Shown here: piece by piece, positions 38,990 through 46,837 of the stretch
Layout: each line of letters starts with the position of its first letter
Numbering within the stretch: the first letter of the stretch is position 1
Assembly: GCA_003220795.1 (NCBI GenBank)
Contig: QHTK01000045.1
Location: forward strand, 1 to 64,000
Reading direction: 5' to 3'
Origin: Gemmatimonadota bacterium
GTDB lineage: Bacteria; Gemmatimonadota; Gemmatimonadetes; Gemmatimonadales; GWC2-71-9
DNA: 64,000 nt
Program-made: the position numbers and the translations under genes
The notes under the pieces: model-generated
Databases searched by the model: none
Told to the model about the DNA's origin: nothing
Seen by the model: only the letters and a program-made list of their open reading frames with translations

Positions 38990-39651
38990 GCCCCGGGGCG
39001 AGCGGGGGCGGCGACACCTATGGCGGGTACCGTGCCCGGTTGGTCGAAACGCTCCGGGTACAAGGCATCCGCGATCTCGCGGTGCTCAAGGCATTCGCCG
39101 AGATTCCGCGGCATCTGTTCGTTCCCGAAGCGGTGCGCCACCGGGCGTACGAGGATGTCGCGCTCCCCATCGGCAACGGCCAGACCATTTCACAGCCGTT
39201 CACGCAGGCGCGGTATCTCGCGGCACTGCGACTGACCGGGAGGGAGAAAGTGCTCGAGATCGGCACAGGATCGGGGTACCAGACCGCGCTGCTGGGCGCG
39301 CTCGCCGCCACGGTCTTCTCGGTGGAACGGGTCGAGACGCTGGCGCGCGCCGCCCAGCAGGCGCTGCGCCTGGCGGGTGCGACGAACGTGTCGGTGCTGC
39401 ACGGCGACGGGACGCTGGGGTGGAGCGCCTACGCGCCCTACGACGCCATCCTGGTCGCGGCGGGAGGTCCCGAGGTCCCGCGGCCGCTCGTCGAGCAGCT
39501 CGCGCCCAGGGGTCGCCTGTTGATCCCGGTGGGGGCACGCGGCGCTCAGACGCTCACCCTCGTCGAGCGGGACGACGCCGGCATACGGCAGATTCCGCTG
39601 GGCGAGGCCCGCTTCGTTCCCCTCGTCGGAGAACACGGCTTCGATGCTTGA
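38971..39651 (+). CDS. pcm: Protein-L-isoaspartate O-methyltransferase
   Basis: Pcm methylates isoaspartyl residues to start repair of aged proteins. The 226 residues include RHLFVPEAVRHRAYEDVALPIGNGQTISQP-type substrate elements (about 48), the SAM motif VLEIGTGSGYQTALLG (about 92), and VERVETLARAA and YDAILVAAGGPEVP further on. I start it at ATG 38971, which overlaps surE by 19 nt. This leaves a glycine-rich leader (about 20 residues) before YGGYRARLVETL; a later start is possible. Its stop overlaps the dedA start. Confidence 0.94.
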   Translation: MVPRRLSPGASGGGDTYGGYRARLVETLRVQGIRDLAVLKAFAEIPRHLFVPEAVRHRAYEDVALPIGNGQTISQPFTQARYLAALRLTGREKVLEIGTGSGYQTALLGALAATVFSVERVETLARAAQQALRLAGATNVSVLHGDGTLGWSAYAPYDAILVAAGGPEVPRPLVEQLAPRGRLLIPVGARGAQTLTLVERDDAGIRQIPLGEARFVPLVGEHGFDA

Positions 39652-40291
39652 GAGCTTCATCCATTGGCTGCTGGAGCGGTTTCGCGACCTCGGTTATCCG
39701 GGGATCGTGATCCTCATGGCCATCGAATCGTCGTTTCTGCCGCTGCCGAGCGAGCTGGTGATGCCGCCGGCGGGATATCTCGCAGCGAAGGGCGAGCTGA
39801 GCTTCGTGCTGGCGATCGCCTGCGGCGTGGTGGGAAGCATTTTGGGAGCGCTCGCCAACTACGGTCTCGCCCACTGGCTGGGGCGCGCCGTGGTGCGCCG
39901 CATCGGGAAGTACGTATGGATCTCGGAAAAGAGCCTCGAGCGCTCGGAGCGGTACTTTGCCGAGCACGGCGAGATCAGCACCTTCATGGGACGCATGCTC
40001 CCGGTGATCCGGCACCTCATCTCGATCCCCGCAGGTGTCGCCCGTATGGACCTGGCGAAGTTCGTCACGTTCACCGGTCTGGGGGCGCTTGTGTGGTGCA
40101 CGGTGCTCACCTGGATCGGATGGTTCATCGGGCGCAAGGAGGACGTCATCATCTCCGTCTTGAACGAGCAGGCCCAGACGTACGCCGGGCGGGCGGTGCT
40201 CATCATCCTGCCGACGCTGGCCCTCATCGGGGCCGTGTACATCTGGTGGCACCGCCGGCGGGTGCGGATGGCGCAGCGGAGCGCGGAGTAG
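39644..40291 (+). CDS. DedA family membrane protein
   Basis: This is a 215-residue inner-membrane protein of the DedA/VTT (SNARE-associated Golgi) family. Members act as undecaprenyl-phosphate or phospholipid transporters and are needed for envelope integrity. The family landmarks are E-S/P-rich IESSFLPLPSELVMPPAGYLA (about 24-44), GxxxG in VVGSILGALANYGLAHWLGR (about 65), FMGRMLPVIRHLISIPAGVARMDLAKF (about 110-136) and two C-terminal helices. ATG 39644 overlaps pcm by 8 nt. The specific lipid substrate is not determined from sequence. Confidence 0.9.
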   Translation: MLESFIHWLLERFRDLGYPGIVILMAIESSFLPLPSELVMPPAGYLAAKGELSFVLAIACGVVGSILGALANYGLAHWLGRAVVRRIGKYVWISEKSLERSERYFAEHGEISTFMGRMLPVIRHLISIPAGVARMDLAKFVTFTGLGALVWCTVLTWIGWFIGRKEDVIISVLNEQAQTYAGRAVLIILPTLALIGAVYIWWHRRRVRMAQRSAE

Positions 40292-40294
40292 GTC

Positions 40295-40567
40295 GTGGCA
40301 GCGGTGCGGTTCGTGGCGCACGGCCTGGTGCAAGGGGTGGGGTACCGCTGGTTCGTGTGGCGGGAGGCCGAACGGCTCGGCCTGCGGGGCATGGTGCGCA
40401 ACCTCCCAGATGGGTCGGTTGAAGTGCTTGCTGAGGGGGTCACGGAGGCGCTCGACCGGCTGGAGCGGGCCTTGAGCCGCGGGCCCTCGGTGGCACGCGT
40501 CGAGCGTGTGGAAAAAACCGATGTTCCACATGATGTGCAGTTGCCAAAGACTTTCGAGATCAACTAG
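40295..40567 (+). CDS. acyP: Acylphosphatase
   Basis: Acylphosphatase hydrolyses acyl phosphates. The 90-residue protein has both catalytic residues in context: the arginine in HGLVQGVGYRWFV (R18) and the asparagine in RGMVRNLPDGSVEV (N36). Length and fold match the family. It starts with GTG 3 nt after dedA and is directly followed by apt. Confidence 0.94.
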   Translation: MAAVRFVAHGLVQGVGYRWFVWREAERLGLRGMVRNLPDGSVEVLAEGVTEALDRLERALSRGPSVARVERVEKTDVPHDVQLPKTFEIN

Positions 40568-40582
40568 TTGCGGAGCTCGCCC

Positions 40583-41119
40583 TTGGCCCGGACCGTCACT
40601 GTTCAGGACATCGCCCGCCACATCCGCGACGTGCCCGACTTCCCCAAACCGGGGATCGTGTTCAAGGACATCACCCCGCTGTTGCTCGATCCGACCGCGT
40701 TCCGTCGCGCGGTCGAGCTCATGACGGCGCCGTTTCGCGACGCGCGCATCTCGCGCGTGGTGTCAATCGAGTCGCGCGGCTTCCTGCTGGGCGCGCCGAT
40801 CGCGCTGGGGCTCAAAGCCGGGCTCGTTCCGATGCGGAAACCCGGGAAGCTCCCCGCCGAGCGGGGACGGGTCGAGTACGCGCTCGAGTACGGCACCGAC
40901 GCGCTCGAGATGCACACCGATGCCGTGACGGGGGAAGACCGCGTGCTGATTGTGGATGACGTGTTGGCAACGGGTGGCACGGCCGCCGCCGCGGCCCGGC
41001 TGGTGCGAACGCGTGGCGGGGAAGTCGTGGGCTTCACGTTCCTGATCGAGCTGGACTTCTTGAAGGGCCGCGCCCGGCTGCAAGGCGAGCGCATCGAGGC
41101 CTTGCTGCACTACACGTAA
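40583..41119 (+). CDS. apt: Adenine phosphoribosyltransferase
   Basis: Apt salvages adenine to AMP with PRPP. The protein (178 residues from TTG 40583, or 183 from TTG 40568) shows FPKPGIVFKDITPLLLDP, ESRGFLLGAPIALGL, VPMRKPGKLP, YALEYGTDALEMH and the PRPP loop VLIVDDVLATGGTAAAA (about 120). I prefer TTG 40583 because GGAG (40572-40575) is 7 nt upstream; TTG 40568 directly follows the acyP stop and lacks such a site. The gene is followed closely by tRNA-Arg. Confidence 0.94.
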   Translation: MARTVTVQDIARHIRDVPDFPKPGIVFKDITPLLLDPTAFRRAVELMTAPFRDARISRVVSIESRGFLLGAPIALGLKAGLVPMRKPGKLPAERGRVEYALEYGTDALEMHTDAVTGEDRVLIVDDVLATGGTAAAAARLVRTRGGEVVGFTFLIELDFLKGRARLQGERIEALLHYT

Positions 41120-41141
41120 GCCCCCTACATTGCAGGGCTTA

Positions 41142-41215
41142 GCCCCTGTAGCTCAGGTGGATAGAGCAGCGGTTTCCTAAACCGTTGGCCGGGTGTTCGA
41201 GTCACCCCAGGGGCG
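41142..41215 (+). tRNA. tRNA-Arg (CCU)
   Basis: This 74-nt cloverleaf has acceptor arms GCCCCUG and CAGGGGC, D arm GCUCAGGUGGAUAGAGC, and anticodon stem-loop GCGGU-UUCCUAA-ACCGU with anticodon CCU for the AGG codon. Its T arm is GGGUGUUCGAGUCACCC. The discriminator is G and CCA is not encoded. The clear D and T loops make this secure. Confidence 0.95.
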
Positions 41216-41241
41216 TAAAGACGAAAAACAGCGTAGCACAA

Positions 41242-41267
41242 AGGCGTCACGCAGAGGCGTCACGCAA
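41242..41267 (+). repeat. 13-bp direct repeat between tRNA-Arg and the TPR gene
   Basis: Two adjacent 13-bp copies, AGGCGTCACGCA followed by G or A, lie at 41242-41254 and 41255-41267, followed by a degenerate third copy (GGACGTCAGAGAC). They lie in the 73-nt spacer between tRNA-Arg and the downstream ATG. No other feature was seen in the spacer. Confidence 0.7.
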
Positions 41268-41288
41268 GGACGTCAGAGACGGGGTGAC

Positions 41289-41966
41289 ATGGCGACATCG
41301 GTGACCGCTGCGGGACGTCCCGCGGCCCCAGCAGACGCGAACCTCGCGACGCGCCTGGTCCAGTGGGCACGGGGGCACAGGCAGGCGACGGCCTATCTCG
41401 GAATCGTCGTCGCCGTAGGCGCCGTGTTGTTCGTTTGGAATCTCTGGACAACCCGCACCGCGGAGCGCGCGGCCGGCGCGCGGCTCGAGCAGGCCCGGCT
41501 GGCTGTGGACTCCAAGAACTTCCGCTTGGCGGCGAGCGAGCTGTCGCAGCTGGTGGCGAACTACTCGGGCACGCATGCCGCGCAGCAGGCTACGATCCTG
41601 CTGGCGCAGGTTCAGCTGGGCCAGGGACAGAACCAGCTCGCCGTCGACATGTTGAAACGGTTCGCGCCCGATGCCGACCGGGTCTACCGGGCGCAGGCGT
41701 ACGGGCTGTTGGGCGCGGCGTACGAAAACGTCGCGCACCCCAAGGAGGCCGCAGAGGCGTACGAGCGGGCAGCGGAGGCGGCGCGATTTCCGTTCTTGCG
41801 CGCGCAGTTTCTGTCCGACGCCGGCCGGGCCTGGGTGGCAGCCGGGGATACGACACGAGCGCTGGCCGCGTATCGCGCGATCGTGGCGGCGGGTGATTCG
41901 ACCGGAGCCGCGATGGAGGCCAAGGTGCGCATCGGAGAGCTGACGCGGGGGGCCGAACTGCCGTAG
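41289..41966 (+). CDS. Membrane-anchored TPR protein (YfgM-like architecture)
   Basis: This is a 225-residue protein with a cytoplasmic N-terminus, one membrane helix (about 38-57, AYLGIVVAVGAVLFVWNLW) and a periplasmic-side stretch of TPR-like helices (about 60-220, for example FRLAASELSQLVANYSG). The layout is that of YfgM, which works with SecYEG and periplasmic chaperones, but sequence similarity is not strong enough for a symbol. ATG 41289 is taken as start; earlier in-frame codons run into tRNA-Arg. It ends just before a 73-nt convergent gap with no clear terminator. Confidence 0.72.
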   Translation: MATSVTAAGRPAAPADANLATRLVQWARGHRQATAYLGIVVAVGAVLFVWNLWTTRTAERAAGARLEQARLAVDSKNFRLAASELSQLVANYSGTHAAQQATILLAQVQLGQGQNQLAVDMLKRFAPDADRVYRAQAYGLLGAAYENVAHPKEAAEAYERAAEAARFPFLRAQFLSDAGRAWVAAGDTTRALAAYRAIVAAGDSTGAAMEAKVRIGELTRGAELP

Positions 41967-42039
41967 CTTTCTGGCCACAGCTACTTCGTATAATAGATGT
42001 TATGTTAAGTTGGGCGGTGTTGGAATGTGGAGAATCCCC
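41967..42039. other. Convergent intergenic gap with AT-rich patch
   Basis: This 73-nt gap lies between the end of the membrane TPR gene (+) and dapF (-). It contains an AT-rich stretch with TATAAT at 41989-41994 that faces no + strand gene. I found no strong hairpin, so how the two converging transcripts stop is not evident. Confidence 0.5.
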
Positions 42040-42879
42040 TCAGTTAATCACACCCCTCAGCACGAGTCGAGCCTCCCCCGAAAGCCAGACCTCGTCGTAA
42101 CTGCCGTCAGCAAGGCGCTTGGCGTCGATCTCAAGGCGCCTGCCGCTCCGGGTCCAGATAGTCACCGGCAGCCGGGCCAGGCCCCATTCCATGACGGCGC
42201 ACGCTGCGGCGACGGCCCCGGTGCCGCACGCCAGCGTCTCCGCCTCCACCCCCCGCTCGTACGTTCGCAGCGACCATTCGGACGGCGAGCTGCGCGGCGA
42301 GACGAAGTTCACGTTGGCGCCGTCGGGTCCGAGGGCTGGATCGGAGCGCAGCGCGCGGCCGCGGGGCGCCAGATCGACGGAGCTGACGTCGTCCACCAGC
42401 ACCACGAGGTGTGGCACCCCGACCAGTCCGAGGGCGACGCGACGTTCGCCGTCGGTGCCGGCCAGGCCCGGCACCGGTGTGGGCGCTGGCACGGCGGCGA
42501 GACGCAGCTCGGCCCGCTCGCCGGGGCCGGCGCTGCGGCTCTCGTAGCTGCCGGCGTCTGTCTCGAGCACCATCCCCTGCGTCCGCGCAATGCCCAACCG
42601 CGCCGCCAGGCGCGTGCTGCATAGTGCGGCGTTGCCGCACATCGCAGCGCGGGATCCGTCCGAGTTGAAGTAGACCATGCGCACGACATTCGGAGCCGAG
42701 CCGGGACCGACGAACACTAGGCCATCGGCGCCGACGCCCGTGCCGCGGGCGCATACCGCACGGATATCTGCCTCCGACCACTCGCCCGGCGAGGTATGCC
42801 GGCCGTCCACCATGACGAAGTCGTTCCCCGACCCCGTCATCTTGTAAATCGGCAGGCCCGCTAGATGCGGCCGGACCAC
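42040..42879 (-). CDS. dapF: Diaminopimelate epimerase
   Basis: DapF interconverts LL- and meso-diaminopimelate for lysine and peptidoglycan. The 279 residues show KMTGSGNDFVMVDG at the start, the first catalytic cysteine in AAMCGNAALC, the substrate segment RTYERGVEAETLACGTGAVAAA with the second catalytic cysteine, and a PxP-like GxPHLVVLVDD. The first motif reads CGNAALC instead of the usual CGNGARC; both cysteines remain. GTG 42879 overlaps the upstream glycosyltransferase by 19 nt and adds about 13 residues before KMTGSGN. It is the last gene of the minus-strand cluster. Confidence 0.92.
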   Translation of the reverse strand: MVRPHLAGLPIYKMTGSGNDFVMVDGRHTSPGEWSEADIRAVCARGTGVGADGLVFVGPGSAPNVVRMVYFNSDGSRAAMCGNAALCSTRLAARLGIARTQGMVLETDAGSYESRSAGPGERAELRLAAVPAPTPVPGLAGTDGERRVALGLVGVPHLVVLVDDVSSVDLAPRGRALRSDPALGPDGANVNFVSPRSSPSEWSLRTYERGVEAETLACGTGAVAAACAVMEWGLARLPVTIWTRSGRRLEIDAKRLADGSYDEVWLSGEARLVLRGVIN

Positions 42880-43589
42880 GCCATCAGCCTGAGCCGTGGC
42901 ACCATCCACACCGCTTCGCGCACGATGGCCCCGTTCATCTTGCTGGACCCCTCGGTCCGGTCCACGAACACGATGGGGATTTCCTTCAGGACGAACCCTT
43001 TGCGCCATGCCCTCACACTCATTTCGATTTGAAACGCGTACCCGTTGGACCGTACTTGAGTCAGGTCAATCGCCTCGAGCACCTCCCTGCGAAAACACTT
43101 GAAGCCGCCTGTCAGGTCCCACACTCGCAAGCCGGTCAGCCAACGGGCGTAAATATTGGCACTGTAGGATAACATAAGTCGTGCCATCGGCCAGTTAACC
43201 ACCGCCACCCTGCCCCCCAGGTAGCGCGACCCGAGCACCAAGTCCGCGCCTGCAATGGCCCTGAGAAAGTCCTTTAAGTGCGCCGGGTCGTGGGAGAAGT
43301 CGGCGTCCATTTCGAATACGAACGCATAGTCCCGCTCCAACGCCCACCGGAACCCGGCGATGTACGCCGTGCCGAGTCCGAGCTTCCCCTCCCGATGGAT
43401 GACGCTCAGCCGGGGCTCCTTCTGTCGCAGAGCCTCGGCGAGCTGCCCGGTGCCGTCCGGGGAGTTGTCATCCACGATGAGGATGTCGAGCCTGGGATCC
43501 TGGCCGAGGACCTGGGGCACGAGGTTGGTGAGATTCGCCGCCTCGTTGTACGTGGGGATGACGACCAGCCCCCGCCCTCCCTCACGCAT
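42861..43589 (-). CDS. Polyprenol monophosphomannose synthase-like GT2
   Basis: This is a 242-residue GT2 enzyme like bacterial dolichol/polyprenol-phosphate mannose synthases, making lipid-linked sugars on the cytoplasmic face for later transfer in the periplasm. The motifs are VVIPTYNEAANLTNLVPQVL, IVDDNSPDGTGQLAE (about 37), the metal motif FEMDADFSHDPAHL (about 93), SRYLGG (about 121), DLTGGFKCFRREVLE (about 158) and IPIVFVDRTEGSSKM (about 206). Sugar identity is not determined. It overlaps the YfhO-like gene by 8 nt and is co-transcribed with it. That protein could be the acceptor-side partner. Confidence 0.9.
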   Translation of the reverse strand: MREGGRGLVVIPTYNEAANLTNLVPQVLGQDPRLDILIVDDNSPDGTGQLAEALRQKEPRLSVIHREGKLGLGTAYIAGFRWALERDYAFVFEMDADFSHDPAHLKDFLRAIAGADLVLGSRYLGGRVAVVNWPMARLMLSYSANIYARWLTGLRVWDLTGGFKCFRREVLEAIDLTQVRSNGYAFQIEMSVRAWRKGFVLKEIPIVFVDRTEGSSKMNGAIVREAVWMVPRLRLMAWSGRI

Positions 43590-45936
43590 CCGGCCGCCGC
43601 TTCCACGCTAGGGGCGCCAGCGCGATCGTGGCGAGCAGGAGCAGCGACGCGAGCGAGATTATCTTGCCGGTCTGGTACGCGGGCGAGCGGAAGGTCAGCT
43701 CGACCCGCTTTGCGCCCGCGGGCACGGGGACCGTGATCAGCGCATAGTCGCCGCGTATGACCCGTGCGGACGCCCCGTCCACCGTAGCGCGCCAGTCCGG
43801 ATACCAGTTCTCGGCGACCAGCACGTAGCTCGGCTGGGGCGGCGCGGGATCGAGGGCAATGGTCATCCGCCCGGGCTCCCACGCCGTGACAGTGGCTCGG
43901 GCCGGACTGGGCGGCGGCATCTCGCGGATGGGGGCCGGCGTCACCGGCTGGTCGGGTGTGAACAACACCACGCGGCTGTAATCGATGCGGGGGTCCACGA
44001 GCGTCGGGACGACTACGGCCGAGTCCGGGGCCTTGTACGCACCCGGGACGACGCGGGCGTACGGCTGCGGCTGGGTGCGCTCGAACAGAGTCACCCTCGT
44101 TCCTGCCGACGTGACCGCCGAATCGAGCACGCGCTTGTAGCCCGGGATGCTGTCCACATTCCGCCCGCCCGCCGGAGCCAGCGCGTAGCGTACCGCGAGC
44201 AGGTCCCAGAGGCGGAGATACCGCAGGTTCCCCCAGTTGTCGTCGCGCCCCAGCAGGTCGTCGTAGTAGCGGATCTCATTGCCGTGGTAGCCGAGTACCT
44301 GGGGGATGTCGAAGGCCATGAGCACGTCGCCGGGGTATAGGCCGCCGGGGATGACGAGATCGAGCACCCGGTATGGCAGGGGCGTCGTCTTGATCCGCTC
44401 CGTCACCGGATCCGGACGGTATAGGTCGGCCTCCGGCTTCGGCGCGTAGATCCAGAAGTGTTGCGCATTCAGCCACAGATCGCCGCTGACCACGAGCGCC
44501 AGTGTCAGGGCGAACAAGCGTGGTGTGAGCCGGTCGCGCAGCGCGGCGAGCGCCACGATTCCAGTGACCCCAAGCGCCAGCCCGCTGCCGAAGGCTCCCC
44601 ACATGATCGCGGAAGCGTTAGCGCGCGCGGCCGCCACTTTTTGCAGTCCGCTCGCTACCTCGACGGCGGCGGCCAGGGACTGGGCCATCGCGCCGAACAC
44701 ACCCGTCACGGCGAGTAGTGCCACGACGCCCGCCACCACTAGCCACGGGACGACCGCCTTCCCACCCTCCTTGCGCTCGAGCCGCTCAGCGCCCAACCCG
44801 GCGAACAGCGCCACGACGAACGCGACGACAAAGAACGCCATTCCCGGCGCGCGCGTCTTCTTGACCATCGGCATGAGCGCCCACCAGAGCTTGTAGAACG
44901 GCGTGCCGGCTCCCAGACTTACCAGGAGGAAGAGCAGGCCGATGCCGCCGACCCACAGCGCGAGCCGGCGCCGGTCCTTCGCCGCCGCGCCAAGCACCGC
45001 GAGTGCGACGACTGGAAGTCCGAGGTACTCCGAGTGAAACTTGAGACCGTTCTCTCCCCAATAGGTAGCGGACCCGGTATCGCCGACAAAATTCTTCACG
45101 AAGAACTCAAGGACATGGCTCCACGGGATCGCGTAGGAGGTCGAGCCGGCAAAGCCGTGGTAGCCCTGTGCGCGGGGCGAGAACGGGATGTACTGGATGA
45201 ACGGCAGCAGCTGGATCGCCGCGAGGCCGAAGCCGAGCAGCACCGCCCCGAGCGCCAGCGCGAGCCGTGCGACCCGTCGCGCCGGGTCATCCTTACTCTC
45301 TTCCAGGGTCAGGTACAGGGCGAACAGCCCCGCGGCGATCAGCAGGTAGTAGGCGATCTGGAAGTGGCCGAGCAGACCCATGGCCACCGCGATCGCTAGT
45401 AGCGCGTACCCTTCCCAGCGCTTGTCGCGCAGCGCCATGACGAGCGCCAGGCACGCGAGGGGGAGCGCCGCCGACGCGAAGAGCTTGCCGTCGTGCCCCG
45501 GTGACGGGTAAGACCCGATGAGGCCCGACAACTGGTAAGCCAGCCCAGCGATGACTGACCCGGTCCACGACACGTGCAGGCGTCGCAGCAGCAAATAGGT
45601 GAACACCCCTGCCAGGATGAAGTGCAGGACGAAGCCAAAGTTGATCACCATCTCGACGGGGAGGACGAGACGGAGGAACGACGTCGCGTAGAAAATGTCG
45701 CCGTGTCCGGCTCCGACGAACGGCAGTCCCCCGAACAGTTCGGGATTCCACAGCGGCACATGGCCGAGGCGATGCCACCATTCGGCGCCCCAGTAGCGGG
45801 CGGCATAGCCGGCGGAGTACTGGTCGCCCCAAGGGGAAGCGAGCCATTTCCCCTGCAGCATCGGCCGCGACAGCAGGGCGATCCAGAGCGTGCACAAGCC
45901 AGTGGCGGCGAGGGTCGGCCGCTTAGGTGCGTACAC
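43582..45936 (-). CDS. YfhO-like multi-pass membrane protein (GT-C-like)
   Basis: This is a 784-residue membrane protein with about 12-14 helices (1-480) and a soluble C-terminal part (about 490-760), ending in another helix. The YfhO family resembles oligosaccharyl- or lipid-linked-sugar GT-C transferases. The N-terminal loop PWGDQYSAGYAARYWG and later YPSPGHDGKLFASAALPLA, with an acidic residue following the first helix, are typical. The C-terminal region has an immunoglobulin-like fold (YVLVAENWYPDWRATVDG). Together with the adjacent GT2 it may attach sugars outside the cytoplasm. GTG 45936 is inferred; it overlaps the flippase-like gene by 14 nt. Confidence 0.82.
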   Translation of the reverse strand: MYAPKRPTLAATGLCTLWIALLSRPMLQGKWLASPWGDQYSAGYAARYWGAEWWHRLGHVPLWNPELFGGLPFVGAGHGDIFYATSFLRLVLPVEMVINFGFVLHFILAGVFTYLLLRRLHVSWTGSVIAGLAYQLSGLIGSYPSPGHDGKLFASAALPLACLALVMALRDKRWEGYALLAIAVAMGLLGHFQIAYYLLIAAGLFALYLTLEESKDDPARRVARLALALGAVLLGFGLAAIQLLPFIQYIPFSPRAQGYHGFAGSTSYAIPWSHVLEFFVKNFVGDTGSATYWGENGLKFHSEYLGLPVVALAVLGAAAKDRRRLALWVGGIGLLFLLVSLGAGTPFYKLWWALMPMVKKTRAPGMAFFVVAFVVALFAGLGAERLERKEGGKAVVPWLVVAGVVALLAVTGVFGAMAQSLAAAVEVASGLQKVAAARANASAIMWGAFGSGLALGVTGIVALAALRDRLTPRLFALTLALVVSGDLWLNAQHFWIYAPKPEADLYRPDPVTERIKTTPLPYRVLDLVIPGGLYPGDVLMAFDIPQVLGYHGNEIRYYDDLLGRDDNWGNLRYLRLWDLLAVRYALAPAGGRNVDSIPGYKRVLDSAVTSAGTRVTLFERTQPQPYARVVPGAYKAPDSAVVVPTLVDPRIDYSRVVLFTPDQPVTPAPIREMPPPSPARATVTAWEPGRMTIALDPAPPQPSYVLVAENWYPDWRATVDGASARVIRGDYALITVPVPAGAKRVELTFRSPAYQTGKIISLASLLLLATIALAPLAWKRRPDA

Positions 45937-46837
45937 TCACGTCCTCCTTGACATCTCGCGTGACGAGCAGTGCGCAGAGCGGCGCGACGACCTCGGTCAC
46001 CGTCAGCAGGATGCGGGAGGCCACGCTCAGCGCCACCGCCCCGCCCCCGCCCAGCGCCGGGGTGAGCAGACCGATGAGGACCACTTCACGCACCCCCACG
46101 CCGCCCGGGGCGAAGAGCGCCAGCAAGCCCAAAATGTACCCCAAGGCGAACACCCCTGCGGCTCGCGCTACAGGGAGGGCGCCGGGCAGGCCCAGGCCGC
46201 GCGCCAGCAGCCAGAACGCCACGCCGTAGGTGACCCAGCTGAGGAGCGAAAGTCCAGCGCTCTCGGCCACGGCGGCGAGCGGCAGCGGCCGGAACTGGGC
46301 GACGCTTCCCACCAGGCGGGCTACCGTGCGGGCGGCCCGATCCCAGGCCAGGAACCCGATAGTCGCGATGGAGACCAGCGCCGCCGCTGCCAGCCGCAGG
46401 GGCGATGCGGCGCCCGGTGTCGCCGCGGCCACCAAGGCCGCCGCCGTCCCGATGCCCAGGGCCTGCATCGCGAGGGCCGATGCCCCGGCCGCCCAAGTCT
46501 CGACTCCCGCCCGTTGGGCCAGGACCACGAGCCCCGCTACGCTCCAGACCTTGCCGGGGATGTAGCGACCCAGGTTGACGACGAGCCAGATGCGGGCCGC
46601 TCGGCCGTAGGAGAGATGCTGGGCCCACCCGGCGAGCACCCGACGCCACGACTCGACCTGGATCGCGTACGTGAGGAACACAACGAGCGCCGACAGGGCG
46701 ATCCACCCGGGGCGCGGGGCGAGCGACACGTGCAGCGAGCGGAATTCGCCCCAGTTCTTGACGATCGCGCCCCAGACCATCCGGGCCACGACGCTCGCGA
46801 CGGCGAGTTGCAGGGCCCACCAGAGCCATTTACGCAC
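45923..46837 (-). CDS. UPF0104/LPG-synthase-TM-like flippase domain protein
   Basis: This is a 304-residue membrane protein of the UPF0104 type, related to the flippase half of MprF/lysylphosphatidylglycerol synthase. It has about eight helices, the conserved RYIPGKVWSVAGL (about 90) and FAPGGVGVREVVLIGLL (about 240). Such proteins are often coupled to glycosyltransferases and are thought to move lipids or lipid-linked sugars. I start it at GTG 46837, which overlaps the upstream GT4 stop; GTG 46846 is an alternative. The substrate is unknown. Confidence 0.83.
   Translation of the reverse strand: MRKWLWWALQLAVASVVARMVWGAIVKNWGEFRSLHVSLAPRPGWIALSALVVFLTYAIQVESWRRVLAGWAQHLSYGRAARIWLVVNLGRYIPGKVWSVAGLVVLAQRAGVETWAAGASALAMQALGIGTAAALVAAATPGAASPLRLAAAALVSIATIGFLAWDRAARTVARLVGSVAQFRPLPLAAVAESAGLSLLSWVTYGVAFWLLARGLGLPGALPVARAAGVFALGYILGLLALFAPGGVGVREVVLIGLLTPALGGGGAVALSVASRILLTVTEVVAPLCALLVTRDVKEDVSVRT

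Noticed and set aside
41989-41994. Perfect TATAAT promoter-like box
   Set aside because: It faces a convergent junction with no downstream + gene for about 6.6 kb and no convincing -35 box, so it is probably chance AT-rich sequence.
42040-42879. DapF suspected inactive because of the CGNAALC variant
   Set aside because: Both catalytic cysteines are present and the rest of the enzyme is intact, so the variant is more likely lineage-specific than inactivating.
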